Assembly (NCBI GenBank): GCA_040772045.1
Contig: JAXGYV010000013.1
Span: 1-47,223 of the forward strand
DNA length: 47,223 nucleotides
Source of the DNA: JAXGYV01 sp040772045
GTDB lineage: Bacteria > Actinomycetota > Thermoleophilia > UBA2241
Reading direction: 5' to 3'
In this document: positions 1 to 7,649 of the stretch, one piece after another
Layout of the letters: the number at the start of each line of letters is the position of its first letter
Position numbering within the stretch: the first letter of the stretch is position 1
Translations under genes and position numbers: made by a program
Notes under the pieces: model-generated
Told to the model about the DNA's origin: nothing
Databases searched by the model: none
Seen by the model: the letters and a program-made list of their open reading frames with translations, nothing else

Positions 1-105
1 GGCGCCGACGATGCCGACCACCTGGCCCTCGTCGATGTTGATCGACACCCCGTCGAGGGCGCGAAACATCCCGTACTTGACCACCACGTTCTCGACACTA
101 AGCAA
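1..105 (-). CDS. livF: LivF-type ABC transporter ATP-binding protein, N-terminal fragment
   Basis: Only the first 35 codons lie in the window; the rest runs off the left edge. The reading begins with a TTG at 105-103 (MLSVENVVVKYGMFRALDGV...) and reaches the strand before the Walker A loop (VVGIVGA at the edge). A GGAGAGGAGG ribosome binding site sits six bases upstream. The start overlaps the last codons of the upstream livG-like gene by eight bases, so translation is probably coupled. By position in a liv-type operon and by the N-terminal pattern it is the second ATPase of a branched-chain amino-acid/amide (HAAT) importer. LivF and LivG normally form the heterodimeric cytoplasmic ATPase. 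A start other than TTG is possible, but no ATG or GTG is nearby. Confidence 0.8.
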   Translation of the reverse strand, partial: MLSVENVVVKYGMFRALDGVSINIDEGQVVGIVGA

Positions 106-823
106 TGGTGGCCTCCTCTCCGAGGTAGGCCGCGTGCACGGCCGGGTCGTTCATGACCTCGTCGGGCGTACCCCGCGAGATCTCCTTGCCGAAGTCGATC
201 ACGATGATCCTGTGCGACAGGTTCACGATGACCTTGAGCACGTGCTCGATGACGATGAAAGTGATGCCCTCGCTGTGGAGCTGGTTGATCAACTCGAGCA
301 CATCGTCGATCTCGGTGCTGGTCAGGCCGGCGGCAACCTCATCGAGCAAGAGCAGCTTGGGCTCGGTGGCGAGTGCCTTGGCGATCTCGAGACGCTTGAG
401 CTGCAGCAGGGTGAGCTCCTTGCCGAGCTTGAGGGCATCCTTCTCCATGCCCACGCGCTTGAGCACCGCCATGGCGCGCTCTCGTGCCTCGCCGCCTCGT
501 CCTGTCTGCGAGAAGGCACCGATCATGACGTTCTCTACGGCGGTCAGGTCGGGGAAGGGCTGCACCACCTGGAAGGTACGTGTGAGGCCCTTCTTGCAGA
601 TCTTGTTGGCCTTCAGGCCGTCGAGACGCTCGCCGTTGTAGGTGATGGTACCCTCCGTCGGCTTGTAGGCGCCGGAGAGCATGTTGAAGGTCGTGGTCTT
701 GCCGGATCCGTTGGGCCCGATGAGCCCGAGGATGTCGCCCTGCTCCACATCGAAGGTGAGGCTGTTGACAGCCACCAGTCCGCCGAATCGCTTAGTCAGG
801 TTGCGTACCTCTAGCATGCTCAT
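98..823 (-). CDS. livG: Branched-chain amino-acid-type ABC transporter ATPase LivG
   Basis: A 241-residue ABC ATPase of the LivG/BraF subfamily, which powers import of hydrophobic amino acids, amides or urea through the LivHM channel. Visible motifs are Walker A GPNGSGKT (about residues 36-43), the Q-loop region with LTRTFQ, a signature-helix region in the LivG form (LTLLQLKRLEIAKAL instead of a canonical LSGGQ), Walker B LLLLDEVAAGL and the switch histidine in VIEHVLK. Length is normal for the family. The ATG start overlaps the livM stop by four bases (ATGA), and the stop overlaps the livF start, so the operon is translationally coupled. The degenerate signature is a known variation among LivG proteins and not a sign of decay. 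The substrate cannot be read from the ATPase. Confidence 0.93.
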   Translation of the reverse strand: MSMLEVRNLTKRFGGLVAVNSLTFDVEQGDILGLIGPNGSGKTTTFNMLSGAYKPTEGTITYNGERLDGLKANKICKKGLTRTFQVVQPFPDLTAVENVMIGAFSQTGRGGEARERAMAVLKRVGMEKDALKLGKELTLLQLKRLEIAKALATEPKLLLLDEVAAGLTSTEIDDVLELINQLHSEGITFIVIEHVLKVIVNLSHRIIVIDFGKEISRGTPDEVMNDPAVHAAYLGEEATIA

Positions 824-1848
824 GATGCCTCACCTCCCTCCGGCTGCGCACCGCGGGGTGCGAGGTTGTTTGAGCTGCGCTTGTTACGGTACCGCTCTTG
901 CAGGCGCTTCGCCAGGCCGAGGATGCCGTAGGGCATGAAGAGCATGGCGAGGACCATAGCGGCGCCGTAGATCAGCAGCGAGGCACCCTGGAAGACCGTG
1001 CCCAGCTCCGAGCGGGTAATCTCGGTGATCGGCACGAGGATGAGGGCGCCGACGAAGGGCCCCCAGACGGTGCTCAAACCGCCGATGATGGCGAACAGCA
1101 GGATCTGCACCGAGATGGTCTCGCCGAAGACGCTCCGCGGTCCGACGTACATGAAGTACTGAACGTAGAACACGCCTCCGAGCGCGCACCACACGGCGCT
1201 CCAGACGCTTGCCTTGATCTTCTCTTTGACCGTGTCGACGCCGAGAGCCTCGGCCGCGTCTTCGTTTTCGCGCACGGCCTGCAGGTAGTAGAAGAACCGC
1301 TGCTTGCTCAGGTACTGCGTGAGCAGCAAGCCGCCGACCACAAGCCCGATGCCGGCGTAGAAATAGACGGCCTTGTTGGGCGACTGCAGCCAGGCGATGC
1401 CGTACTTGATGTCTTCTTGAATGCCAGCGGCGCCACCCAAGGCGCTGATGTTACTGACGATGTAGACGGCCATCTCGGCGATAGCGATGGTGACCAGGGC
1501 GAAGTAGGCGCCCTTGAGCTGGTAGCGGAACACGACCCAGCCGATGAACCAGCCGGTGAACGCCGACGCGGCCATGGCGATGATCATGCCCAGCCATGGC
1601 GTGAGGCCGAAGGACTGGAAGAAATAGGCGGTGAGGTAGGCCCCGATGCCCATGTAGAGGCCGTGGCCGAGTGAGTGCTGGCCACAGTACCCGCCGAGGA
1701 TGTTCCAGCCCATGGCCAGGAACGCCCAGATGAACACGAGCAGGAAGATCAGCTTCCAACGTTCGTCGAGGATAGGTGGAAGCAGACAGAGCACCACTCC
1801 GAGAATGAGCGGGCCGATGTAAGGCATGTACCGTTTGGCCGTACTCAT
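820..1848 (-). CDS. livM: ABC transporter permease LivM
   Basis: A 342-residue integral membrane protein of the LivM family, one of two permeases forming the inner-membrane channel of a branched-chain amino-acid/amide ABC importer. It has about ten hydrophobic segments, and the conserved central region LGGYCGQHSLGHGLYMGIGAY (residues about 51-71) matches the LivM signature G(Q)xSLGxxxFxGIGAY. The EAA-like loop is seen in VRENEDAAEALGVD. The start ATG has a GAGGAGG ribosome binding site and overlaps the livH stop by four bases. The C-terminus is charged and cytoplasmic (RLQERYRNKRSS), with a short unconserved tail. Identity as LivM rather than UrtC (urea) rests on general pattern only; the two are homologous. 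Confidence 0.93.
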   Translation of the reverse strand: MSTAKRYMPYIGPLILGVVLCLLPPILDERWKLIFLLVFIWAFLAMGWNILGGYCGQHSLGHGLYMGIGAYLTAYFFQSFGLTPWLGMIIAMAASAFTGWFIGWVVFRYQLKGAYFALVTIAIAEMAVYIVSNISALGGAAGIQEDIKYGIAWLQSPNKAVYFYAGIGLVVGGLLLTQYLSKQRFFYYLQAVRENEDAAEALGVDTVKEKIKASVWSAVWCALGGVFYVQYFMYVGPRSVFGETISVQILLFAIIGGLSTVWGPFVGALILVPITEITRSELGTVFQGASLLIYGAAMVLAMLFMPYGILGLAKRLQERYRNKRSSNNLAPRGAQPEGGEAS

Positions 1849-2723
1849 GCTTGCCTCCTCGAAAGCACACCCTGAGGCCTAAAGATCAGGAACAGGACGA
1901 AGATGCCGAACGAGAAGACTCGCGAGAGCGAGCCGGGGAAGATGGCGGCGCCGAGCGACTCGGCGAGACCCATGATCAGGCCGCCGAGGAAACAGCCGAA
2001 GAGATTGCCCATACCACCGAGCACCACGACGATGAACGCGATGAGGCCGAGGAACAGGCCCACGGTCGGCGAGGTGTAGTAGAAGGGGATCATCAACGAG
2101 GCCGCCAGGCCCAGCGTGGCCGAGCCAAGGCCGAACGCCAGCAGGTAGATCTTCGGTACATCGATGCCCATGAGCGTGGCAGCGGCGGGATTCTGCGCCG
2201 CCGCGCGCACGGCACGGCCGACGTCGGTGGACTTGAGGAACCACCAGATGCCGAGCGTCGTGAGGATGGCGCCGATCAGGCAGATGACCTGGGAGACGCT
2301 GATCACGACGCCGCCCACGTCGATGACTCGCTTGGTCCAGGCTGTGCGTACGGAGAGCACATCTGCCTTGAACGCCACCAGGGCGAGGTTCTGAAGGATC
2401 AGCGAAAGGCCCAGGGTGAGCATGATCAGGTTCATCACCGGGTCTTTGAGGATCGGGTTGATCGTCACCTTGAAGATGAAGATACCGATGAGTGCCACAG
2501 CCGGCACGGTGATGAAAATGGTCAAGTATGGGGGAAAGCCTACGTTTGCCACGAGGAAGTAGGCGATGTACAGGCCCAGCATGAGGAACTCGCCGTGGGC
2601 GAAGTTGATGATCTTCATGACGCCCCAGATCAGCGTGAGGCCGATGCTGATCAGGGCGAACATGCCCCCAAGCATCACTCCGCTGACGAGTGCCTGGGTG
2701 AACACTTGAGCGTCGAAATTCAC
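1845..2723 (-). CDS. livH: ABC transporter permease LivH
   Basis: A 292-residue permease with about eight hydrophobic segments. The family motif is clear near the N-terminus (MKIINFAHGEFLMLG, residues about 36-50), and the EAA-type loop reads VRAAAQNPAAATLMGID. It pairs with LivM to form the membrane channel of the importer. It starts at GTG with a GGAGGG site seven bases upstream and overlaps livM by four bases at its 3' end. It is separated from the substrate-binding protein gene by about 150 bases that hold a strong hairpin, the usual arrangement that lets the binding protein be made in excess over the membrane parts. Confidence 0.93.
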   Translation of the reverse strand: MNFDAQVFTQALVSGVMLGGMFALISIGLTLIWGVMKIINFAHGEFLMLGLYIAYFLVANVGFPPYLTIFITVPAVALIGIFIFKVTINPILKDPVMNLIMLTLGLSLILQNLALVAFKADVLSVRTAWTKRVIDVGGVVISVSQVICLIGAILTTLGIWWFLKSTDVGRAVRAAAQNPAAATLMGIDVPKIYLLAFGLGSATLGLAASLMIPFYYTSPTVGLFLGLIAFIVVVLGGMGNLFGCFLGGLIMGLAESLGAAIFPGSLSRVFSFGIFVLFLIFRPQGVLSRRQA

Positions 2724-2782
2724 GTATCACCCTCCGTTCTTGACGCTGTCGTGTTGAACTACAGGTCGAGAGGCCGCAGAGA

Positions 2783-2813
2783 GCGGGCGCCCGGCCGAAG
2801 CCGGGACGCCCGC
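2783..2813 (-). terminator. GC-rich hairpin between livK and livH (attenuator or mRNA-stabilising stem)
   Basis: On the minus strand this reads GCGGGCG-(T)-CCCGGC-TTCG-GCCGGG-CGCCCGC, a near-perfect 13-bp stem closed by the stable TTCG tetraloop. It follows the livK stop by about 60 bases and precedes livH by about 60. There is no clean U-run after it, so it is more likely a partial terminator or a 3' stem protecting the livK message than a full stop. Such stems after binding-protein genes commonly raise their level relative to the permeases. That role is inferred. Confidence 0.5.
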
Positions 2814-2871
2814 CTTTGCTGCGGAGATCAGGAGTTTGGACTCTCCTTAGTGTGAATCCTTCCCGAGAGCC

Positions 2872-4158
2872 TCACTCACCCGTGAAGGGGTAGAGGAGGA
2901 GGCTCTTGCCCTCCATCGCGAAATCGGTTGGGAACAGCGGGACCAGCTCGCCTCCCTGGATTTGGCAGACGTAGAGCGGCATGTTCTTGACCTGACCGTC
3001 GGGGCCGAACTCGATGGTGCTCGTCGGCACCACCACGTTGTCGCCCGCCGCTGCGTCGAGCTTGACGGCGCCAAAGGCCTCGCGGATCTTCTCGCGGTCG
3101 TCGCTGCCAGCGTTCTCGAGCACCTTGGCGAGTACCCAAGCGCCTTGGTAGGCATAGCAGCTGTTCCCGCTCATCTCGCTGTTGAACTTGGCCTCGTAGC
3201 GCTTGTTGATGTCTTCAGCAGCCGCGCCACCGTACTTGGAGAACTCGACCACGGTGCAGATGCCCTCGGCCGACTCTCCGAGCCGCTTGATGAACTCTGG
3301 GTCGATGGTGCCACCAGCCGAGTCGACGAAGAGCTGCGGGATCTTCATCTTCTCGCGCGCCTGGTTGATGAGGATGGCGTCGTTCAAATACGTGGTCATG
3401 AAGATGATGTCGGGGTTCGACGCCTTGACCTTGCTCACCTGGGTGGTGAGGTCGGCCGCCGCCGCCGGATACGCCACTTCAGAGACGAGCTCGATGCCCA
3501 GCTCTTTCATGTACTTCTTGTCGCCCGCGGCGGTGGACTGACCGAAGTCCGTGTCCTCGTGCAGCAGGGCGGCCGTCTTGACTTCGCCGTACTCAGCGTT
3601 CAGGTCCGGCATCGCCTTGGCGAACTCGACCTGGCTCTTGGCGTACCAGGATGCCTTCGGGGCGAGGCGGAAGGTGTACTTATAGCCCTTCTCGGTGATC
3701 TCGTCGGCGATCGCCTGGACGATGAAGATCGGCACCTGCAGCCGCTCGGCAGCCTGCGTCGCCGGGATGGCAACGCTCGACTGGTAGGTACCCAGGATGC
3801 AGACTACGCCCTCCTGAGCGAGGCGCTCGACTTCCTGGATGCCCACATCGGGTTTACCTTGGCTGTCGGCCTCTACGAGCTGGAGCTTGGCGCCCCCCAT
3901 TGACTTGATGCCGCCGGCAGCGTTGATCTCTTCGAAGGCCAGCTTGGTGGCGTTAACGCATTCCTGCCCAAGCTTGGCGAGGTCGCCGGAGACTGGGAAG
4001 AGGCTACCGACTTTGATGGTCTTGGCAGTGGTGTCGCCATTACCGTTCTTGTCTGTGTCCCCGTTTCCCCCACACGCGATGACGAACGCGGTGAGCGCTG
4101 AGACGAGGGCGATGATCAGCACGAAGATGATAACGCGCGAGAGTTCCTTCTTCCTCAT
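2872..4158 (-). CDS. livK: Lipoprotein substrate-binding protein of the liv-type ABC importer
   Basis: A 428-residue periplasmic-binding-fold type I protein (Peripla_BP_6/LivK family). The N-terminus has basic residues, a hydrophobic stretch and a lipobox FVIAC with the lipidated cysteine at residue 29, followed by a short GNGDTDKNG linker. The mature protein starts with the family pattern TIKVGSLFPVSGDLAKLGQ, then INAAGGIKSMGGAKLQLVEAD, typical of amino-acid/amide binding proteins. It delivers the substrate from outside the membrane to LivHM. The ligand is not certain: the family binds branched-chain amino acids, amides, urea or short organic acids. It is the first gene of the operon, with a GGGGGGATC ribosome binding site and a long leader. 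Confidence 0.92.
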   Translation of the reverse strand: MRKKELSRVIIFVLIIALVSALTAFVIACGGNGDTDKNGNGDTTAKTIKVGSLFPVSGDLAKLGQECVNATKLAFEEINAAGGIKSMGGAKLQLVEADSQGKPDVGIQEVERLAQEGVVCILGTYQSSVAIPATQAAERLQVPIFIVQAIADEITEKGYKYTFRLAPKASWYAKSQVEFAKAMPDLNAEYGEVKTAALLHEDTDFGQSTAAGDKKYMKELGIELVSEVAYPAAAADLTTQVSKVKASNPDIIFMTTYLNDAILINQAREKMKIPQLFVDSAGGTIDPEFIKRLGESAEGICTVVEFSKYGGAAAEDINKRYEAKFNSEMSGNSCYAYQGAWVLAKVLENAGSDDREKIREAFGAVKLDAAAGDNVVVPTSTIEFGPDGQVKNMPLYVCQIQGGELVPLFPTDFAMEGKSLLLYPFTGE

Positions 4159-4409
4159 TGTGAATTGATCCCCCCTGACACGTTGGCAGTGTCTGCGTGA
4201 CTCGTCCCCGACGATGGTCTAGGAAACCCTCGTGGGGATCACGACAAGGAGCCGGCACGACAGCCGGCGACGAAACGCATAGGCAACCCCCCTCTGTGCT
4301 CGCCAAAGCGAGACCTATCCCCTGCTGCATGACTGTGGAGTGGCCGAGACGGGTGCCATGGGATGCAGCGCTAAGCACGTACCTTTGCATGCTGTTCGGA
4401 TCAAGTCAA
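4159..4409 (-). promoter_or_regulatory. Long structured leader and possible promoter of the liv operon
   Basis: The 250 bases upstream of livK contain no plausible gene. On the minus strand a weak sigma-70-like pair can be proposed: TTGATC at 4404-4399, a 17-base spacer and TACGTG at 4381-4376; the -10 fits poorly. The predicted leader would be about 210 bases and contains several inverted repeats, the clearest GCCGGC-N6-GCCGGC at 4251-4268 and CTCGC/GCGAG around 4300-4315. I could not match it to a riboswitch class. It may be a regulatory leader or merely GC-rich spacer. Confidence 0.3.
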
Positions 4410-4487
4410 GTGGCAGAGTGCTCTGTCGCAGGCAAAGGCCGGACTCGTTCTTTAGCAGGCGCTTCGCTGGTCGTGCGGGCGAAAGAT

Positions 4488-4506
4488 GAAAATGATTCTC
4501 ATTTTC
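4488..4506. promoter_or_regulatory. Fur/Zur-type operator in front of the metal-uptake operon
   Basis: A perfect 8-3-8 inverted repeat, GAAAATGA-TTC-TCATTTTC, in otherwise GC-rich DNA. It closely resembles the AT-rich Fur-family consensus, especially actinobacterial Zur boxes of the form TGAAAATGATTTTCA. It lies about 80 bases upstream of a Fur-family gene that is followed by a Zn/Mn ABC importer. Two -10-like hexamers follow directly (TATACT 4507-4512, GATAAT 4515-4520), so a bound repressor would block RNA polymerase. Autoregulation of the operon by its first gene is the simplest inference. Confidence 0.85.
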
Positions 4507-4520
4507 TATACTCTGATAAT
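4507..4520 (+). promoter_or_regulatory. Probable -10 region of the fur-znu operon promoter
   Basis: TATACT (4507-4512) abuts the operator palindrome, and a second candidate GATAAT follows at 4515-4520. No good -35 hexamer is visible at 17-18 bases from either, so the promoter may rely on the AT-rich operator itself. Overlap with the operator fits repression by metal-loaded Fur-family protein. Confidence 0.5.
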
Positions 4521-4584
4521 GGAGCGGATTAATGACGGCTGAGTCGTTGGCGGCCCTAGGGCTGTCTGGAGAGCGAGAAGCGGA

Positions 4585-5070
4585 GTGTGCGAGCGACCAA
4601 CACGGTGGGAGGCCGAGACGCGCCTGGTTGCGGCCGGGTATCGCATCACACGGCAGCGGCGCGCGGTGCTGGCGGCGCTGGACAGCACTCAGGTCTGTCT
4701 GACGGCGAACGAGGTATACGACGCAGCGCGGTGTGCCTGTCCGAGCATGGGACTGGCGACCGTGTATCGCACCCTCGAGGCGCTCATCGACGTGGGGGCG
4801 GTGCGTCGCGTGCATGGTCACGAGAAGTGCGAGGCGTACGTGGCGGCGTTGGGGTCGCAGGGATGCTCCGTTGTCTGCACGCGCTGCGGCCGCGTGCGTG
4901 AGGTCGCAGACTACGACCTGCGCGGCGTCGCGGATGCGGCGGCGGCGGAGACGGGGTACGTCATCGCGGATCACTTCCTTCAGCTCAGCGGCGTCTGCGG
5001 CGCGTGCCGAGGATTGGCCGGAGGGGTTCCTCCGGAGGGACGACGAGCATCCGCGGGGGCACGGCGATGA
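4585..5070 (+). CDS. Fur-family metal-responsive repressor (Zur-like)
   Basis: A 161-residue winged-helix repressor of the Fur family. The DNA-binding half has the family pattern AAGYRITRQRRAVLAAL and MGLATVYRTLEALIDVGAV (residues about 16-73). The C-terminal half has the structural zinc site C98-x2-C101 and C138-x2-C141. The usual His-rich sensing motif just before the first CxxC (HHHH in Zur, HxH in Fur) is replaced here by Q92-G-C-S; H77, H79, C82, E106, D129 and H130 remain as possible ligands. It heads an operon with a Zn/Mn ABC importer and follows a Fur/Zur-type box, so it probably represses its own operon when metal is plentiful. GTG start; a stop codon in frame at 4540 rules out a longer form. 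The ribosome binding site is weak. Zur is favoured over Fur or Mur by the context, but the altered metal site keeps this open. Confidence 0.85.
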   Translation: MCERPTRWEAETRLVAAGYRITRQRRAVLAALDSTQVCLTANEVYDAARCACPSMGLATVYRTLEALIDVGAVRRVHGHEKCEAYVAALGSQGCSVVCTRCGRVREVADYDLRGVADAAAAETGYVIADHFLQLSGVCGACRGLAGGVPPEGRRASAGARR

Positions 5071-5999
5071 GTTCACGGCGCGGCGGCCGTGTGCTGGGGA
5101 CCACGCTGGTGCTCGGCGCCCTGGCGCTGGGGCTCTGCGTGGGATGCGCGCGGGAGGAGGGGGAGGGCGTGCGGGTTGTGGCGAGCACCAGTGTTCTCGC
5201 CGACATCTGCCGGAATGTGGCCGGACGCTGGGCACGCGTAACGTCACTGATTCCCGCCGCCGCCGATCCCCACGGCTTCCAGCCCACCCCGGGGGATTTG
5301 CGGTCGGTCGCGGCCAGCGATCTGATCGTGCTCAACGGCGCCGGTTTGGAGGGCGCGCTGCGCGACGCCATGGAGAACGCCGGCCTGGACGCGATGGTGG
5401 TCGAAGCTGCGCGTGGGTTGCCGGCACGCACACCCGGCCCCGATGAGGTGTCGTTTGGAGAGGGGGCCGATGCCGACCCACACTACTGGCTCGATCCTCT
5501 GCTCGTAGTCCACTACGTACGGGTCATCGAAACGGCGTTGAAGACCGTGGACCCCGCCCATGCTGTCGCCTATGCCGCTAACGCCGACCGCTATGTCGCT
5601 CGGCTCGAAGAGTTGGATCGGTGGATCGGCGAGACCGTGGCCGTGGTGCCCGAGCGGCGACGCCTCCTGGTGACCGACCATCTGGCGTGGGGTTACTTCG
5701 CCGATCGCTACGGGTTTCGCTTGATCGGCGCGGTGATGTCGAGTGTCACGAGCGGGGGGAGCCCCACGGCGCGCGATCTCAGCGATCTGGTGGCGAGGAT
5801 CCGTGAGCTAGGCGTCCCGGTTATCTTCGTGGACGCTGCCGAGAGCCCGACCCTGGCGAAGCAGGTAGCGGCCGAAGCCGGTGTACGGGTGGTAGACACG
5901 CTGCGCTTTCACAGTCTGACGGGCCCGAAGGGGCCGGCGTCTACCTACTTGACTATGATGCGCTTCGACGTCGAGCAGATGGTGGAGGCGCTGCGGTGA
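5067..5999 (+). CDS. znuA: Zn/Mn-binding lipoprotein, ZnuA/TroA family
   Basis: A 310-residue cluster A-I substrate-binding protein. The ATG overlaps the stop of the Fur-family gene (ATGA). It has a basic N-terminus, a hydrophobic stretch and a lipobox LCVGC with Cys27. The expected metal ligands are visible: H69 (in AAADPHGFQP), H139 (in DPHYWLDP), H205 (in VTDHLAWGYF) and D277 (in VVDTL). The third ligand is histidine, as in ZnuA and TroA, not the glutamate of PsaA/MntC, which favours zinc. The His/Asp-rich loop of many ZnuA proteins is missing. It captures metal outside the membrane and passes it to the downstream ABC subunits. Confidence 0.9.
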   Translation: MSSRRGGRVLGTTLVLGALALGLCVGCAREEGEGVRVVASTSVLADICRNVAGRWARVTSLIPAAADPHGFQPTPGDLRSVAASDLIVLNGAGLEGALRDAMENAGLDAMVVEAARGLPARTPGPDEVSFGEGADADPHYWLDPLLVVHYVRVIETALKTVDPAHAVAYAANADRYVARLEELDRWIGETVAVVPERRRLLVTDHLAWGYFADRYGFRLIGAVMSSVTSGGSPTARDLSDLVARIRELGVPVIFVDAAESPTLAKQVAAEAGVRVVDTLRFHSLTGPKGPASTYLTMMRFDVEQMVEALR

Positions 6000-6778
6000 C
6001 CGTTCGGGACCCGGTCGATGTCGATTGCGTGAGCGTGCACTACGGCGGCGACGCGGTGCTCCAGGAGGTCTCGTTGCGGGTGCCGCACGGTGCGCAGCTG
6101 GCTGTGGTCGGGCCCAATGGGGCCGGCAAGTCGACCTTGTTCAAGGCACTTGCCGGCCTGCTGCGCCTCGGGCGGGGGCGCATCCTGATTCATGGGAGTC
6201 CGGTAGGCGATCACGGAGACCGCGTCGCCTATGTGCCCCAGCGCGAGGACATTGACTGGAGCTTTCCGGTCACCGTAGCCGATGTGGTGATGATGGGGCG
6301 TTACGGCCGATTAGGCTGGTTCCAGCGGCCGAGCCCTACCGACCGTGATGCGGTGGCGCACATGCTCGATCTGCTGGGTCTCGGCGAGCTCGCGGACCGT
6401 CTGATCGGAGAGCTCAGCGGCGGCCAGCAGCAGCGCGTGTTCCTCGCGCGAGCCCTGGCCCAGGAACCACACGTGCTGCTGCTGGACGAGCCGTTCACCG
6501 GCGTCGACGTGGCTGTGCGGGAACGCATCTTGGAGGTGCTGGCCAGACTCCGAGAGCGCAGCGTCACGGTCCTCGTCAGCACACACGACCTCGAGCTCGC
6601 CGCTACCCGCTTCGACCAGGTGGTGCTCCTGAATCGCAAGGTCGTCGCCTATGGTCCACCGAGAGACGTGCTGACGGAGGCGCGCATCGCGCAGACGTTC
6701 GGAACGCACGCGCGTATCTTCCGTGGCATGGTGTTGATCGACGAGTGCTGCCAGCCCTCCGGATCGGAAGCGGGCTGA
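5996..6778 (+). CDS. znuC: Zn/Mn ABC transporter ATP-binding protein
   Basis: A 260-residue ABC ATPase of the metal-chelate (MntB/ZnuC) subfamily. Walker A is GPNGAGKST (residues about 39-47), the signature LSGGQQQR, Walker B VLLLDEPFTGVD, and the switch histidine lies in VSTHDLE. The motif VAYVPQREDIDWSFPVTVADVV is typical of the Mn/Zn ATPases. It starts at a GTG that overlaps the stop of the binding-protein gene (GTGA), and its stop is one base from the permease start, so the three parts are co-translated. It supplies ATP energy for metal import at the inner face of the membrane. Confidence 0.93.
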   Translation: MTVRDPVDVDCVSVHYGGDAVLQEVSLRVPHGAQLAVVGPNGAGKSTLFKALAGLLRLGRGRILIHGSPVGDHGDRVAYVPQREDIDWSFPVTVADVVMMGRYGRLGWFQRPSPTDRDAVAHMLDLLGLGELADRLIGELSGGQQQRVFLARALAQEPHVLLLDEPFTGVDVAVRERILEVLARLRERSVTVLVSTHDLELAATRFDQVVLLNRKVVAYGPPRDVLTEARIAQTFGTHARIFRGMVLIDECCQPSGSEAG

Positions 6779-6779
6779 C

Positions 6780-7649
6780 GTGGACTGGCTCACGGATCCA
6801 TTCTCTCTGGGGTTCATGCAGCGTGCACTTGCCGCGTCGGTCGTCGTCGGCGTGCTCTGCTCGGTGCTCGGCTGCTTCGTCGTCCTGCGCTCTATGGCGT
6901 TTCTCGGCGACGCCCTGGCGCACGCCATACTGCCGGGCGTCGCGATCGCCTACCTCCTGGGCGGCAGCCTGTTCGTCGGCGCGCTGGTAGCGGCGTTGCT
7001 GGTGGCCTTTGGAGTGAGCTTCTTCACGCGAGATGGGGCGGTGAAGGAGGACACGGCCATCGGTATCCTCTTCGCCGCGGCGCTGTCGCTGGGAGTTGTG
7101 CTCATCAGTACGTTGCGAACCTACGCGACCGACCTCACCCACATCCTGTTCGGCAACGTGCTCGCGGTGACCGTCGTCGATCTGGCCGTGACCGTCTCGC
7201 TCGCCGGGCTCGTGCTGCTCGCCGTGGCGCTCCTGTACAAGGAGCTGCTCCTGGCGACCTTTGATCCCGTGCTGGCGCATACGCTGCGCCGCCGGCCCGG
7301 TGTGTTTCGGACGCTCCTTCTCGTGATGCTCGCGCTGGCCATAGTGGTTTCGCTGCAGACCGTGGGCGCGGGGCTCGTGGCGGCCATGCTCGTAACGCCA
7401 GGTGCCACCGCCTCGTTACTGACCCGCCGGCTCCCGGCGATGATGCTCATGGCGGCCGCCGTCGGCGTGATCTCGAGCGTAGTTGGCCTGTACTTGAGCT
7501 ACTACCTCGACGTAGCCTCGGGAGCGGCGGTCGTGCTCGTGGCAACGACCTTCTTTTTGGCGGCTTACCTCTTCGCGCCGCGTCGTGGTCTCGTCGTGCG
7601 GCACCGCGGAAAGAGGCGCGCCGCCGGTGGCACAGGGGCGACGGCCTAG
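6780..7649 (+). CDS. znuB: Zn/Mn ABC transporter permease (ABC-3 family)
   Basis: A 289-residue membrane protein with about eight hydrophobic segments, belonging to the ABC-3 family of Zn/Mn permeases. The family pattern RSMAFLGDALAHAILPGVAI (residues about 39-58) is intact, as is VVSLQTVGAGLVAAMLVTPGA in the second half. It forms the channel for the metal delivered by the upstream lipoprotein. It begins with GTG one base after the ATPase stop. Its stop codon overlaps the stop of the convergent gene on the other strand by three bases, so no separate terminator is possible there. Confidence 0.92.
   Translation: MDWLTDPFSLGFMQRALAASVVVGVLCSVLGCFVVLRSMAFLGDALAHAILPGVAIAYLLGGSLFVGALVAALLVAFGVSFFTRDGAVKEDTAIGILFAAALSLGVVLISTLRTYATDLTHILFGNVLAVTVVDLAVTVSLAGLVLLAVALLYKELLLATFDPVLAHTLRRRPGVFRTLLLVMLALAIVVSLQTVGAGLVAAMLVTPGATASLLTRRLPAMMLMAAAVGVISSVVGLYLSYYLDVASGAAVVLVATTFFLAAYLFAPRRGLVVRHRGKRRAAGGTGATA

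Noticed and set aside
4532..4584. ATG at 4532 as a start for the Fur-family gene
   Set aside because: It is in a different frame from the Fur-family protein, and the true frame has a stop at 4540-4542.
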